A stretch of 64,000 bases of DNA from NCBI RefSeq assembly GCF_000092025.1, contig NC_003062.2, forward strand, positions 1,548,001-1,612,000. The letters are read 5' to 3'. The stretch is from Agrobacterium fabrum str. C58 (GTDB taxonomy: Bacteria; Pseudomonadota; Alphaproteobacteria; Rhizobiales; Rhizobiaceae). This document shows positions 9,057 through 18,876 of the stretch, one piece after another. Each line of letters opens with the position of its first letter. Positions within the stretch are counted from its first letter, which is position 1. The position numbers were made by a program, and so were the translations under genes. The notes below the pieces were generated by a model that ran no database searches, was not told the origin of the DNA, and saw nothing but the letters and a program-made list of their open reading frames with translations.

Positions 9057-9260
9057 TCAGAGATCGACGTCAAGGATCGCCATGGAGAAGTTGTACGAGC
9101 GGTCGCCGTCTTCGTCATCGATGTAGACGACGCCGAGAAACTCTTCGCCCAGATACACTTCGGCGGAATCATCCTTGCGCGGACGCGCCTTGACGATCAT
9201 CTTCTCGTTGAAGGTGCGCTTGAAATAGGCGTCGAGTTTTTTGATTTCGTCGGCTTTCAC
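9057..9260 (-). CDS. DUF3126 family protein
   Basis: This 67-residue acidic protein ends SYNFSMAILDVDL, the typical end of the alphaproteobacterial DUF3126 family. I chose the GTG at 9260 (first residues VKADEIKKLDAYFKRTF) because AGGAG lies seven bases upstream. Longer frames reaching 9374 have no such site and add residues that other family members lack. It sits 120 bases downstream of cysE on the same strand and may share its transcript. Function unknown. Confidence 0.8.
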   Translation of the reverse strand: MKADEIKKLDAYFKRTFNEKMIVKARPRKDDSAEVYLGEEFLGVVYIDDEDGDRSYNFSMAILDVDL

Positions 9261-9380
9261 CACTATTCTCCTGTGCGGTTCGGGTTGGGCCGCTTTTGGC
9301 ATGGGACAAAGGCGAAAGTAAAGTGAAAGCGGCACATCGCCCATGTCTTTCCCATGGACGAGTGCAATATTCACGGCCTC

Positions 9381-10205
9381 TCAGATATCGGCCCCGATGA
9401 GCTGGTCCATCAGACGCGAGGGTTCCGAACACCCTGCTTCTCCCACCACCCGCGCCGGCACGCCGGCAACCGTGGTCTTCGGCGGAACGGGTTTCAGCAC
9501 CACCGATCCGGCGGCAATACGCGAGCAGCTGCCAATCTCGATATTGCCGAGAATCTTTGCGCCTGCCCCGATCATCACCCCATTGGCGATCTTCGGATGG
9601 CGGTCTGCCCCCTCCTTGCCGGTGCCGCCAAGCGTCACGCCATGCAGGATCGAAACGTTGTCGCCGATAACGGCGGTCTCACCAACCACCAGTCCGGTGG
9701 CATGGTCGAGGAAGATGCCCTTGCCGATGCGCGCGGCCGGATTGATATCCGTCTGGAAAATGCTCGACGAGCGGCTTTGCAGATAAAGCGCCAAATCCTT
9801 GCGGCCCTTCTGCAGCAGCCAGTGGGCAAGGCGATGCGTCTGGATAGCTTGGAACCCCTTGAAATAAAGCAGCGGCTCCATGAAGCGCGTGCAGGCGGGG
9901 TCGCGGTCGTAAACGGCCTGGATATCGACGCGCAGCACACTTCCCCATTCCGGCCAGTCCTCCAGCATGTCCTGGAAGGTCTGGCGCAGAAGAACTGCCT
10001 GCATGTCGGGATGATCAAGGAGCTCGCAGATACGGTAGATCACACATTCTTCGAGAGAGCGGTGATTGAGGATCGTCGAATAGAGAAAGGCTGACAGCAG
10101 CGGGTCCTGCGCCGCAGCGCTTCGGGCCTCATTCAGCAGGCTGCCCCAGATCGGATCAACGATCGCCAGCTGTTCAGGCTGACGGGCCTCAGTACGTGCG
10201 ACCAT
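9381..10205 (-). CDS. cysE: Serine O-acetyltransferase
   Basis: Makes O-acetyl-L-serine from serine and acetyl-CoA, the first step of cysteine synthesis. The 274-residue protein has the N-terminal helical SATase domain (IVDPIWGSLLNEARSAA, SLEECVIYRICELLDHP). A left-handed beta-helix follows, with IGKGIFLDHATGLVVGETA, the active-site His of DHATG and VSILHGVTLGGTG. It ends with a C-terminal tail. The ATG at 10205 has GAGGAG seven bases upstream. This is the genuine cysE, unlike the shorter hexapeptide protein at 4.5 kb. Confidence 0.93.
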   Translation of the reverse strand: MVARTEARQPEQLAIVDPIWGSLLNEARSAAAQDPLLSAFLYSTILNHRSLEECVIYRICELLDHPDMQAVLLRQTFQDMLEDWPEWGSVLRVDIQAVYDRDPACTRFMEPLLYFKGFQAIQTHRLAHWLLQKGRKDLALYLQSRSSSIFQTDINPAARIGKGIFLDHATGLVVGETAVIGDNVSILHGVTLGGTGKEGADRHPKIANGVMIGAGAKILGNIEIGSCSRIAAGSVVLKPVPPKTTVAGVPARVVGEAGCSEPSRLMDQLIGADI

Positions 10206-10405
10206 GAATGGTCTCCTCGTTTGCATTGGTCGTTCTTTATACAAAAAAAGACGCGCATTAGAAATGGGATTCGAATGACGACTTTAAAGACGGCAATGCT
10301 TCAGTTTTTCTTCATGCAGCATAAAAAACCGTTTCTTGCCATCCTCCGCGTTGCCGCATTTGTGGACGGAAAACCGGGCTCCGGTTTTGCTGGACATGCC
10401 CCACA

Positions 10406-11182
10406 TCAAAGCGAGCGGTAAAACTCCAGCACCGCCGCCTTGAACACCCGGTCGCCAACGGCCAGCATATGGTCGCGGCCGGGGATGTCGATCGCCCGCG
10501 CATGCGGCATGATCGCGGCCAGCTCCGCACCCGATCCGGCGATGTCGTCCTTCGTTCCAACCGCGATCAGCGTCGGGGCATCGATCTTTTGTGCCTGTTC
10601 GCGCGTGACGAGAACCCGCGATGTCTCGATGCAGGCGGCAAGCGCCAGCCGGTCACTTTTGGTCTGGTCCGCAAAGGCGCGGAACATGCGGCCGCGCTCA
10701 TGGGTGACCACATCGAGCGAAGGGGCAAGCAGCGCCTCCGCGATCGGATCCCAGTCGCCCACACCTTCCACCATGCCGATGCCGAGCCCGCCGAACACCA
10801 GCGAACGCACACGTTCCGGATGAGCCATGGCCAGAAAGGCGGAAATCCGCGCACCCATGGAATAGCCCATCACATGCGTTTCCGCGATGCCGAGATGATT
10901 GAGCAGCGCCACGGCATCCCCTGCCATGACCGACGGGTAATAGGCCTCGGAATCATGTGGCTTGTCACTTGCACCATGGCCGCGATTGTCGATGGCAATC
11001 ACCCGGTAGCCCGCCTCTCCCAGCGTCTTCACCCAGCCGGGATGCACCCAGTTGACATTGGCGCTGGAGGCGAAGCCGTGGATCAGTAGAACCGGATCAC
11101 CCGCCGGATCGCCCTCATCGAAATAGGCAAGGCGAAGGCCGTCATGGGAAAAATCGGAAAATTGCGGCAGGTTGAGATTCAT
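10406..11182 (-). CDS. Alpha/beta-fold hydrolase
   Basis: This 258-residue hydrolase has the oxyanion-region motif LLIHGFASS, the nucleophile elbow GYSMGA, a later acid region around VGTKDD and the catalytic-His stretch IPGRDHMLAVGD near the end. The order is that of small esterase, epoxide-hydrolase or dienelactone-hydrolase relatives. The ATG at 11182 has AAGGA eight bases upstream; the ATG three codons earlier is too close. There is no signal peptide, so it is cytoplasmic. Substrate unknown. Confidence 0.85.
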   Translation of the reverse strand: MNLNLPQFSDFSHDGLRLAYFDEGDPAGDPVLLIHGFASSANVNWVHPGWVKTLGEAGYRVIAIDNRGHGASDKPHDSEAYYPSVMAGDAVALLNHLGIAETHVMGYSMGARISAFLAMAHPERVRSLVFGGLGIGMVEGVGDWDPIAEALLAPSLDVVTHERGRMFRAFADQTKSDRLALAACIETSRVLVTREQAQKIDAPTLIAVGTKDDIAGSGAELAAIMPHARAIDIPGRDHMLAVGDRVFKAAVLEFYRSL

Positions 11183-11352
11183 CAAGGACATCCTTTTTGC
11201 CGGACCATATGGCAGGAAAGCGCAAGATTGAACATGTTTTGCTGACGATTTTTATGGAGATGCAATGCGTTTGAGGCTACATATCCGCAACGACGAGCCG
11301 ATGCGAGAAGACGGATTGCGGCTCGATAACGATATTGCATTTGGAGACGAAC

Positions 11353-11598
11353 ATGGCCGGGCATTCCATTCCCCACTTCCAGAACGATGGCGGACACAGC
11401 GTAATCGAGATCGGCGTCAAGGAATTCATGTGCACCGGCGCTTCCGTGCCCTTCGATCATCCGCATATCTTCATCGATATGGGCGACGACAATGAGAAGG
11501 TCTGTTCCTACTGCTCCACCCTTTACCGTTACAACCCGTCGCTGAAGGCCGAGCAGACCAATCCTCCGGGCTGTGTTTTCCATGTGAAGGCCGCCTGA
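11353..11598 (+). CDS. Zinc-finger (CHCC/NDUFS6-type) protein
   Basis: This 81-residue protein contains the zf-CHCC ligands: a Cys in EFMCTGA, a His in FDHPHIF and the pair in CSYCSTLY. This is the fold of the mitochondrial complex I subunit NDUFS6 and its alphaproteobacterial relatives. GGAGACGAAC precedes the ATG. It lies 29 bases upstream of the FAD monooxygenase and may be co-transcribed. An accessory role with NADH dehydrogenase is known for the family; it is not shown here. Confidence 0.85.
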   Translation: MAGHSIPHFQNDGGHSVIEIGVKEFMCTGASVPFDHPHIFIDMGDDNEKVCSYCSTLYRYNPSLKAEQTNPPGCVFHVKAA

Positions 11599-11627
11599 CC
11601 TTCCACTCTTCCTGATCGGGGCGCATC

Positions 11628-12809
11628 ATGCCCATAAAATCCGTAGCCATTATCGGTGCCGGCATTGCCGGTCTCACCGCTGCCCTTGCTTTTGCCCGGC
11701 ACGGTATAGACTGCGACATCATCGAACAGACCGGCGAGCTGGCGGAAGTCGGCGCCGGCCTGCAGCTTTCCCCCAATGCCGCCCGCATTCTGGCCACGCT
11801 CGGCGTCCTGCCTGACATCGAGGCGCGCTGGACCGAACCGGTCAGCGTCGACCTCGCCTCCGGAAAATCGCTGACCACGCTGCTCTCTCTGCCAATGGGC
11901 GCGGTCGCCCGCAGCCGCTGGGGCGCACCCTATGGGGTGCTACACCGCTCGACGCTGCAAAGCGCGCTTCTCCAGGCGGTGACACGCAATCCCCTCTGCC
12001 GGCTGCATCTCGGCAAACGTATCGAAAACGCCACCGCCGATGTCATTGCCGCAACGACGTTTCGTGATCACGATCTGATCGTCGGCGCCGACGGCGTCTG
12101 GTCGGCGGCCCGTTTCTCCGTGCCGGCGGCACCCACCGCCACCTTCTCGGGCAATGTCGCCTGGCGCTTCACCGTCGCCGCAGAAGAGGTGCCGTCCGCC
12201 TTCAACAAAACCACCGTCACGGCCTATCTCGGCTCCCGTGGCCATATCGTTGCCTATCCGCTGAAGGAAGTCGGTGGCTTCAACATCGTCGCCATCGCGC
12301 TCGGCGCCGATCCCGGTGCGACGTGGCGGGCGGAATCAAGCGGGCGGCAGAAAGCCCTTTTGCTGGAGCAATTTCGCGACTTCAGCCCTGACATCGTCCG
12401 ATTGCTCGATTCATCTGAAAATCCGACCTTCTGGCCGCTCTACCAGGCCGGCCCCGGCCGCTGGCACAATGGCCGCGACACGGTGCTGATCGGCGATGCC
12501 GCACACGCCATGATGCCCTTCGCCGCCCAGGGTGCGGCCATGGCAATAGAGGATGCGTTCGAACTTGCGGGAACGATGGCAGGTAGTAACGGCGAAAAGC
12601 CCCTGCCCGTGCCGCAGGCCCTCGCCGCCTTCGAGGCGCTGCGCCTGCCGCGCATAGAAAAGGCCCGCAAGCGGGCCTCTCTCAATCGTTTTGCCTATCA
12701 TGCCAGAGGCCCGGTGCGCATCGCACGGGACCTGGTATTTTCCACCCGTCCCCCGGAAGCTTTCCTGAAGGACTTCGACTGGCTCTACGGCTATCACGCC
12801 AGGGGCTGA
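11628..12809 (+). CDS. FAD-dependent monooxygenase (salicylate hydroxylase-like)
   Basis: Class A flavoprotein hydroxylase of 393 residues. It has the N-terminal dinucleotide-binding motif VAIIGAGIAGLTAALAFARHG, the mid-chain LIVGADGVWSAAR (DG motif) and the C-terminal FAD ribityl motif VLIGDAAHAMMPFAAQGAAM (GD motif). Members hydroxylate aromatic rings using NAD(P)H. The gene is convergent with the beta-lyase gene, with only nine bases between the stops. No ring-cleavage genes are nearby, so the substrate cannot be inferred. Confidence 0.88.
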   Translation: MPIKSVAIIGAGIAGLTAALAFARHGIDCDIIEQTGELAEVGAGLQLSPNAARILATLGVLPDIEARWTEPVSVDLASGKSLTTLLSLPMGAVARSRWGAPYGVLHRSTLQSALLQAVTRNPLCRLHLGKRIENATADVIAATTFRDHDLIVGADGVWSAARFSVPAAPTATFSGNVAWRFTVAAEEVPSAFNKTTVTAYLGSRGHIVAYPLKEVGGFNIVAIALGADPGATWRAESSGRQKALLLEQFRDFSPDIVRLLDSSENPTFWPLYQAGPGRWHNGRDTVLIGDAAHAMMPFAAQGAAMAIEDAFELAGTMAGSNGEKPLPVPQALAAFEALRLPRIEKARKRASLNRFAYHARGPVRIARDLVFSTRPPEAFLKDFDWLYGYHARG

Positions 12810-12818
12810 GGGCTGGGC

Positions 12819-14006
12819 TCAGACCCCGGCCGCGGCTGAAAAACCGGCCTCGAGGTCTTTCTTGAGATCGGCGACATCCTCGAGCCCGATCTGCAGACGG
12901 ATGACCGGTCCTTCCGACGGGCCCTTCGCAATCGTTCTGTCGACGAGCGATACCGATACGGCAAGCGATTCGTAGCCGCCCCAGGAATAGCCGAGCCCGA
13001 AGAACGTCAGCGCATCAAGGAAGGCAGATGCCGTCTGTTTGTATTTGCCCTCTTCCGCCTTCAATACGAAGGAGAAGACACCGCTCGCGCCCTTGAAATC
13101 ACGCTTCCAGAGTTCATGCCCGGCAAAGCTCGGCAAGGCCGGATGCAGCACGCGCACAACGTCGTCGCGACCCTCGAGCCATTGCGCGATATCCAGCGCG
13201 CTCTTCTGATGGTGTTCCAGCCTGATCCCCATGGTGCGCATGCCGCGCAGGATCTGATAGGCATCGTCGGGGGTGACGCAGATGCCGAGATTGGTGTTGG
13301 CCTGATAAAGCGCTTTCCAGTACTTTTCATTGGCCGAAACGAAGCCCATCAGCACGTCGGAATGGCCCGAGGGATATTTGGTGGCGGCGTGAATGGAGAC
13401 ATCGACGCCGAAATCGAGCGGCTTGAAATAAAGCGGCGTCGCCCAGGTATTGTCCATGGTCACCACGCAATCATGCCGGTGAGCGATGTCAGTGATCAGC
13501 CGGACATCCTGAATCTCGAAGGTGTTGGAACCCGGCGCTTCCAGATGCACGAGCTTCGTATTTGGTCGGATAAGCGCCTCGATGCCAGCCCCGATCGCGG
13601 GATCGTAATACTCCACCTCCACGCCCAGCTTCTTCAGCATGGTGTTGCAGAAACGGCGGGTGGGGAAATAGACGGAATCAACGATCAGCGCATGATCGCC
13701 AGCACCGAGATAGGCAAGGAACGGCACGGTAATCGCCGCAAGGCCCGACGGGACGAGAATGGTTCCGAAAGAACCTTCCAGCTCGTTGACCAGATTGCAG
13801 AGCGCGTCCGTCGTCGGCGTACCATGGGTGCCATAGGTGTATTTCTGGTCTTCGGTCGAAAGCGTCTCCGCATCGGGAAAAAGCACGGTCGAGCCACGCA
13901 CGATGGGAGGATTGACGAAACCGAAACAGTCCGCGGGATCGTTGCCGCCATGGGTCAGGCGCGTATTCACACCTGCGGCGGAACGCAGGTCATTGGTCTT
14001 GGTCAT
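12819..14006 (-). CDS. metC: Cystathionine beta-lyase
   Basis: PLP-dependent Cys/Met metabolism enzyme of 395 residues. It has VHLEAPGSNTFEIQD (substrate and cofactor region), TMDNTWATPLYFKPLDFG with the PLP-contacting Asp, and the Schiff-base lysine in SIHAATKYPSGHSD. The family breaks cystathionine into homocysteine, pyruvate and ammonia in methionine synthesis. The related gamma-synthase or gamma-lyase cannot be fully excluded on motifs alone, but YFPTRRF and overall length favour the bacterial MetC group. It has its own promoter region facing aapJ. Confidence 0.87.
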   Translation of the reverse strand: MTKTNDLRSAAGVNTRLTHGGNDPADCFGFVNPPIVRGSTVLFPDAETLSTEDQKYTYGTHGTPTTDALCNLVNELEGSFGTILVPSGLAAITVPFLAYLGAGDHALIVDSVYFPTRRFCNTMLKKLGVEVEYYDPAIGAGIEALIRPNTKLVHLEAPGSNTFEIQDVRLITDIAHRHDCVVTMDNTWATPLYFKPLDFGVDVSIHAATKYPSGHSDVLMGFVSANEKYWKALYQANTNLGICVTPDDAYQILRGMRTMGIRLEHHQKSALDIAQWLEGRDDVVRVLHPALPSFAGHELWKRDFKGASGVFSFVLKAEEGKYKQTASAFLDALTFFGLGYSWGGYESLAVSVSLVDRTIAKGPSEGPVIRLQIGLEDVADLKKDLEAGFSAAAGV

Positions 14007-14383
14007 TTCAGATCAGCTTTCGAAGGAACAGTGACGCGTGCGACAATGCTGAGAGCACACCGCAAGGTCAAGTCCCGCGAAGAGCCTCGAGGCGGGCAAA
14101 TTGATCCATCATGGAGCAGCATACAAGAAGTATACAAAATTCGTGCAAGTGCATTTTCTCGCAAAAATATGCTTATATTTTCACCCTTTGCACACTTCCC
14201 GACCAAAATTTGGAAAATTCCGTTTTATAGGCACAATTATTGTCCCCACGTCTTGACCCCGCTGCCAATTGCGATTGTGATAGAAAAAGCGGATCGAAAA
14301 GGTCTTGCTGAAGGGGGAGCTGGGGTAAAAGAAAACATGCCGGTCCTCTTCCATCGACGATAACAAACAAAAGGTTGGGAAAA
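14007..14383. other. Divergent regulatory region metC / aapJ
   Basis: 377 bases with lower GC than the flanks and no supported gene. It contains an imperfect inverted repeat near 14120-14136 (GCATAC, four bases, AGTATAC) and a sigma-54-like element listed separately. The long distance to aapJ suggests an extended leader or upstream activator sites. Confidence 0.5.
14228..14245 (+). promoter_or_regulatory. Possible sigma-54 promoter of aapJ
   Basis: TAGGCACAATTATTGTCC resembles the -24/-12 element TGGCAC-N5-TTGC: GG is followed by ten bases and then GT where GC is expected. It lies about 140 bases upstream of the aapJ start. Nitrogen control of aap operons is described in rhizobia, which makes the match reasonable. 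The -12 mismatch keeps it tentative. Confidence 0.3.
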
Positions 14384-15406
14384 ATGAAAAAGGCAATTCT
14401 GTCGGCCGCTATCGGCGCAGCAGTTTTGGGAGGAGCCTCGGTCGCTTCGGCTGCGACGCTTCAGGATGTGAAGGGCAAAGGTTTCGTCACCTGTGGCGTC
14501 AGCGCCGGCATTCCGGGATTCTCCAATCCCGATGACAAGGGCGAATGGTCCGGCATCGATGTGGACTATTGCCGTGGTATTGCCACAGCGGTTTTCGGTG
14601 ACCCTTCCAAGGCGAAGTTTGTCGCTCTTTCGAGCAAGGACCGATTCCCGGCTCTCCAGTCCGGTGAAGTCGACGTTCTGACCCGTAACACCACCTGGAC
14701 CATCAGCCGCGACACGTCGCTCGGCTTCAACTTCCGTACCGTCAACTATTATGACGGCCAGGGCTTCATCGCCAAGAAGGGCCTCAACGTGAAGTCCGCC
14801 CTTGAGCTTTCCGGCGCCGCCGTCTGCGTTCAGACCGGCACCACCACCGAACTCAATCTCGCCGACTATTTCAAGACCAACAATCTGCAGTACAATCCGG
14901 TGGTTTTCGAAAAGGAATCCGACGCGACGTCTGCTTATGATTCTGGTCGTTGCGACGTCTACACCACCGACCAGTCGGGTCTCTATGCAATCCGCCTGAA
15001 GCTGAAGAACCCTGACGACAACATCGTTCTGCCTGAGGTCATCTCCAAGGAGCCGCTTGGCCCAGCCGTCCGCCAGGGTGACGACCAGTGGTTCGACATC
15101 GTGACCTGGGTTCATTACGCCATGGTCAACGCCGAAGAACTTGGCATCACCTCCAAGAACGTCGACGAACAGAAGACCAGCGCCAACCCGGACGTGAAGC
15201 GTCTGCTCGGCACGGAAGAAGGCACCAAGATCGGTACCGATCTCGGCGTTGGCAATGACTGGGCCTACAACATCGTCAAGCTGGTGGGCAACTACGGCGA
15301 AGTCTTCGACCGCAACGTCGGCGCAGGCTCTCCGCTGAAGATCGAGCGCGGCCAGAACGCGCTGTGGACCAAGGGCGGCCTGCAATACGCACCGCCGGTC
15401 CGTTGA
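14384..15406 (+). CDS. aapJ: General L-amino acid ABC transporter, substrate-binding protein
   Basis: Periplasmic binding protein of 340 residues. A signal peptide (KKAILSAAIGAAVLGGASVASA) is followed by the mature family-3 solute-binding fold, with VTCGVSAGIPGFSNPD, GIDVDYCRGIATAVFGD and AVCVQTGTTTELNLADYF. AapJ proteins bind a wide range of L-amino acids and deliver them to AapQMP. The ATG at 14384 is preceded by AAGGTTGGG. It is the first gene of a four-gene operon and is followed by a hairpin that should let it be made in excess over the membrane parts. Confidence 0.95.
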   Translation: MKKAILSAAIGAAVLGGASVASAATLQDVKGKGFVTCGVSAGIPGFSNPDDKGEWSGIDVDYCRGIATAVFGDPSKAKFVALSSKDRFPALQSGEVDVLTRNTTWTISRDTSLGFNFRTVNYYDGQGFIAKKGLNVKSALELSGAAVCVQTGTTTELNLADYFKTNNLQYNPVVFEKESDATSAYDSGRCDVYTTDQSGLYAIRLKLKNPDDNIVLPEVISKEPLGPAVRQGDDQWFDIVTWVHYAMVNAEELGITSKNVDEQKTSANPDVKRLLGTEEGTKIGTDLGVGNDWAYNIVKLVGNYGEVFDRNVGAGSPLKIERGQNALWTKGGLQYAPPVR

Positions 15407-15435
15407 TCGGCCCCATCATCGGCTAGATCACGACG

Positions 15436-15465
15436 GGAGGCTGGGCAACGCCCGGCCTCCATTTT
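15436..15465 (+). terminator. Intercistronic hairpin between aapJ and aapQ
   Basis: Stem GGAGGCTGGGC / GCCCGGCCTCC (11 pairs including one G-U) with a three-base loop, then ATTTTAG. The T tract is short, so it is better read as a partial terminator or 3'-end stabiliser of the aapJ message than as a full stop. Confidence 0.65.
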
Positions 15466-15515
15466 AGAATTATATAAATAAGCTCGCAAAGAGCATATAA
15501 AAGGGAAAGGTGCCT

Positions 15516-16712
15516 ATGGCAGGCAACGCGGTCAGTTCGCAACGATCGCGCGCGCAAAGCGCGTCGTCACTTATCTACGATCCACGCATTCGCGGCATTT
15601 TCTATCAGGTCCTGACAGTCGTCATCCTGACCGCCTTCGTCTGGGTCATCGTGACGAATACGATCACCAATCTTCAACGGTCAAACATTTCGTCCGGCTT
15701 TGGCTTCCTCGATGGAAGAGCCGGTTTCGATATCGGCCAGTCGTTGATCGCTTATACGAGCGACTCGACCTATGGCCGGGCTTTGATCGTTGGTATTCTC
15801 AACACGATCCAGGTCGCATTTTTCGGCATCATCGCCGCCTCGATCATCGGTTTTATCGTCGGTATCGCGCGGTTGTCCAATAACTGGCTGATCTCGAAGC
15901 TCGCGCAGGCCTATGTGGAAATCTTCCGCAACATCCCGCCGCTGCTCGTCATCTTCTTCTGGTACAAGGGCGTCATCTCGGTTCTGCCGCAGGCGCGCGA
16001 TTCGCTGGAGCTGCCGCTTGGAAGCTATCTCAACAATCGCGGCTTCTTTTTTCCCAAACCACTCTGGGGAGAAGGCACCTGGCTGATACCGCTCGCCTTT
16101 CTGGTCGCAATCGTCATCAGTTTTTTCGTTTATCGCTGGGCAAAGGCGCGACAGGAACAAACTGGCCAGCAATTCCGCACCGGTATCACGGCCGCACTTC
16201 TCATCATCGGCCTTCCGGCCGCGACATTTCTGGCGCTCGGTTCACCGCTGACATTCGATTACCCGATTGCCGGACGGTTCAACCTTTCTGGCGGCTCAGT
16301 CGTGGCACCGGAATTCATGTCGCTGTTCCTGGCCCTGTCCTTCTACACCGCTTCCTTCATCGCCGAGATCGTTCGCGGCGGCATCAAGGCCGTGGCGAAG
16401 GGGCAGACGGAGGCTGCGGACGCGCTAGGACTTCGCTCGAGCACCACGACGCGTTTGATCGTCGTGCCGCAGGCAATGCGCATCATCATCCCGCCACTCA
16501 CAAGCCAGTTTCTCAACCTGACGAAAAACTCCTCGCTTGCAGTCGCTGTCGGTTTCGCCGACATCGTCTCCGTCGGCGGCACGATCCTGAACCAGACGGG
16601 TCAGGCGGTTGAAGTCGTCGCGATCTGGCTGGTCATTTATCTCTCGCTGTCCCTGCTCACGGCCCTGGTCATGAACTGGTTCAACGCGAAAATGGCCCTG
16701 GTGGAGAGATAA
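15516..16712 (+). CDS. aapQ: General L-amino acid ABC transporter, permease AapQ
   Basis: Inner-membrane permease of 398 residues of the HisMQ family. It has an N-terminal helix ([19 protein letters not shown]), a first transport block around [19 protein letters not shown], a variable loop, and the EAA coupling motif near [20 protein letters not shown]. It should dimerise with AapM. The ATG at 15516 follows GGGAAAGG; the GTG two codons earlier is too close to that site. The stop is two bases before the aapM start. Confidence 0.94.
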   Translation: MAGNAVSSQRSRAQSASSLIYDPRIRGIFYQVLTVVILTAFVWVIVTNTITNLQRSNISSGFGFLDGRAGFDIGQSLIAYTSDSTYGRALIVGILNTIQVAFFGIIAASIIGFIVGIARLSNNWLISKLAQAYVEIFRNIPPLLVIFFWYKGVISVLPQARDSLELPLGSYLNNRGFFFPKPLWGEGTWLIPLAFLVAIVISFFVYRWAKARQEQTGQQFRTGITAALLIIGLPAATFLALGSPLTFDYPIAGRFNLSGGSVVAPEFMSLFLALSFYTASFIAEIVRGGIKAVAKGQTEAADALGLRSSTTTRLIVVPQAMRIIIPPLTSQFLNLTKNSSLAVAVGFADIVSVGGTILNQTGQAVEVVAIWLVIYLSLSLLTALVMNWFNAKMALVER

Positions 16713-16714
16713 CG

Positions 16715-17872
16715 ATGACAATAAGCAATCACGCTTTCGTGCGACAGACCATCGAGGACGCCAGACCCGCGCCCTCGAGTGCGGTCGGCTTCGGCCATTG
16801 GCTGCGCACCAAACTCTTCGCCACACCCAAGGACACTGTCCTGACGGTGATCGCCCTTGCCCTGCTCGCCTATCTGGTTCCGCCCATCATCAAGTGGCTC
16901 TTCATCGATGCGGTGTGGACCGGCAGCGATCGTTTCGCCTGCCTGACCGTTTCGCAAGGTGGCGCACTACCGGATGGCCAGTCCGGCGCGTGCTGGGCTT
17001 TCGTGTCCGCCAAGCTCGGGCAGTTCGTCTTTGGCCGCTACCCGATCGATGAGCGCTGGCGTCCCATCCTTGTGATGGTGACATTTGCCATCCTGCTCGT
17101 GCCCATGCTTATCCCCAAAGCGCCGTTCAAGCGCCTCAACGCGCTGGCGCTTTTCATCATCCTGCCTTTCATTGCGTTTTTCCTGCTTATCGGCGGCGTC
17201 TTCGGCCTGCCTAAGGTTGAAACGCAGCTCTGGGGCGGCCTCATGGTGACGCTCATCCTGTCCTTCTTCGGGATCACGGTGTCGTTGCCCTTCGGCATTC
17301 TTCTGGCGCTCGGGCGGCGATCGAACCTGCCTGTCATCAAGATGCTCTGCGTGCTCTTCATCGAAGTCATCAGAGGCATCCCGCTGATCACCGTCCTGTT
17401 CTTCGCCAGCATCATGTTGCCGTTGTTCCTGCCCGACGGCTGGACCTTCGACAAGTTCCTGCGCGCGCTTGTCGGTGTGTCGCTGTTCTCGTCTGCCTAT
17501 ATGGCGGAGGTGATCCGCGGCGGTCTGCAGGCCATTCCCAAGGGGCAATATGAAGGTGCTGACTCACTCGGCCTGAACTACTGGCAGAAGACGAGGCTGA
17601 TCGTGCTGCCGCAGGCGCTGAAGCTCGTCATTCCGGGCATCGTCAACACCTTCATCGGGCTGTTCAAGGACACGTCGCTGGTCTCGATCATCGGCATGTT
17701 CGACCTGCTCGGTATTGTCACACTCAACCAAGCGGATGCGAACTGGGCGACGCCGGTCACCGCCATGACTGGCTATATTTTCGCAGGCTTCGTATTCTGG
17801 ATATTCTGCTTCGGCATGTCGCGTTATTCGCTGTTCATGGAACGGCACCTCGACACCGGGCATAAACGATAA
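16715..17872 (+). CDS. aapM: General L-amino acid ABC transporter, permease AapM
   Basis: Second membrane subunit, 385 residues, with several hydrophobic helices. It carries the HisMQ-type blocks [21 protein letters not shown] and [20 protein letters not shown] (EAA loop contacting AapP). A short extra domain with two cysteines lies in the periplasmic loop after the first helix ([10 protein letters not shown] to SGACWAF). GGAGAG lies within the end of aapQ and serves as ribosome site. Expected to work only as part of AapJQMP. Confidence 0.94.
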   Translation: MTISNHAFVRQTIEDARPAPSSAVGFGHWLRTKLFATPKDTVLTVIALALLAYLVPPIIKWLFIDAVWTGSDRFACLTVSQGGALPDGQSGACWAFVSAKLGQFVFGRYPIDERWRPILVMVTFAILLVPMLIPKAPFKRLNALALFIILPFIAFFLLIGGVFGLPKVETQLWGGLMVTLILSFFGITVSLPFGILLALGRRSNLPVIKMLCVLFIEVIRGIPLITVLFFASIMLPLFLPDGWTFDKFLRALVGVSLFSSAYMAEVIRGGLQAIPKGQYEGADSLGLNYWQKTRLIVLPQALKLVIPGIVNTFIGLFKDTSLVSIIGMFDLLGIVTLNQADANWATPVTAMTGYIFAGFVFWIFCFGMSRYSLFMERHLDTGHKR

Positions 17873-17884
17873 GGGACGCTCAAA

Positions 17885-18658
17885 ATGGCAGAAAACCAAG
17901 CAAAAAAACTGGCCGTCTCGACAACGGACGTCGCAATCGAAATCACCGGCATGAACAAGTGGTATGGCGATTTCCACGTATTGCGCGACATCAACCTGAA
18001 GGTCATGAAGGGCGAGCGCATCGTCATCGCCGGTCCTTCCGGGTCGGGTAAGTCGACCATGATCCGCTGCATCAACCGGCTGGAAGAACACCAGTCGGGT
18101 TCGATCCAGGTCGATGGCATCGAGCTTACCAACGACCTCAAGAAGATCGACGAAGTGCGTCGTGAAGTCGGTATGGTGTTCCAGCACTTCAACCTCTTCC
18201 CGCATCTGACGATCCTCGAAAACTGCACGCTGGCGCCGATCTGGGTTCGCAAGATGCCCAAGAAGGAAGCCGAAGAAGTGGCGATGCACTATCTGAAGCG
18301 CGTCAAGATCCCCGAGCAGGCGCACAAGTACCCCGGCCAGCTCTCCGGCGGTCAGCAGCAGCGTGTGGCGATCGCCCGTTCGCTCTGCATGAAGCCGAAG
18401 ATCATGCTGTTCGACGAACCAACCTCGGCGCTCGATCCGGAAATGGTCAAGGAAGTGCTCGACACCATGGTCAGCCTTGCCGAAGACGGCATGACCATGC
18501 TGTGCGTGACCCACGAAATGGGCTTTGCCCGCCAGGTCGCAAACCGCGTCATCTTCATGGACCAGGGCCAGATCGTCGAACAGAATTCGCCCGCCGAATT
18601 CTTCGACAATCCCCAGCACGAGCGCACACGGCTGTTCCTCAGCCAGATTCTGCATTGA
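17885..18658 (+). CDS. aapP: General L-amino acid ABC transporter, ATPase AapP
   Basis: ATP-binding subunit of 257 residues. It has Walker [10 protein letters not shown], a Q-loop in [15 protein letters not shown], signature [15 protein letters not shown], Walker [15 protein letters not shown] and the switch His in CVTHEMGFA. It energises uptake through AapQM. AAGGGA precedes the ATG, 12 bases after the aapM stop. The operon ends with a strong terminator. Confidence 0.95.
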   Translation: MAENQAKKLAVSTTDVAIEITGMNKWYGDFHVLRDINLKVMKGERIVIAGPSGSGKSTMIRCINRLEEHQSGSIQVDGIELTNDLKKIDEVRREVGMVFQHFNLFPHLTILENCTLAPIWVRKMPKKEAEEVAMHYLKRVKIPEQAHKYPGQLSGGQQQRVAIARSLCMKPKIMLFDEPTSALDPEMVKEVLDTMVSLAEDGMTMLCVTHEMGFARQVANRVIFMDQGQIVEQNSPAEFFDNPQHERTRLFLSQILH

Positions 18659-18703
18659 TCGTAGACAGGCGTCTGGGGCGGACGTTTTTCAATTGCGAAC
18701 TCA

Positions 18704-18735
18704 GAAACGGGACCTCACGGTCCCGTTTCTTTTTT
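18704..18735 (+). terminator. Terminator of the aapJQMP operon
   Basis: Perfect 11-base stem GAAACGGGACC / GGTCCCGTTTC with a four-base loop and six T residues. Confidence 0.92.
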
Positions 18736-18876
18736 GAGACTGAAACAGAGAGCCGAAAGTAGAAACGGAGATATTGATTATTTTATTCCTGACCGAAGCA
18801 GCAATGCTTGAATTTCTAATTGGTCAACCTGATATATTCATGGCGAAAACTTGATCGCTGCTTTGGACATATTGCG

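Noticed and set aside
10221..10421. A 66-codon plus-strand frame between cysE and the hydrolase gene
   Set aside because: It starts inside the cysE leader and ends inside the neighbouring hydrolase gene; no family or ribosome site supports it.
14007..14383. A SAM riboswitch upstream of metC or aapJ
   Set aside because: I saw no stem arrangement or conserved core matching SAM-II or other known methionine-related riboswitches.
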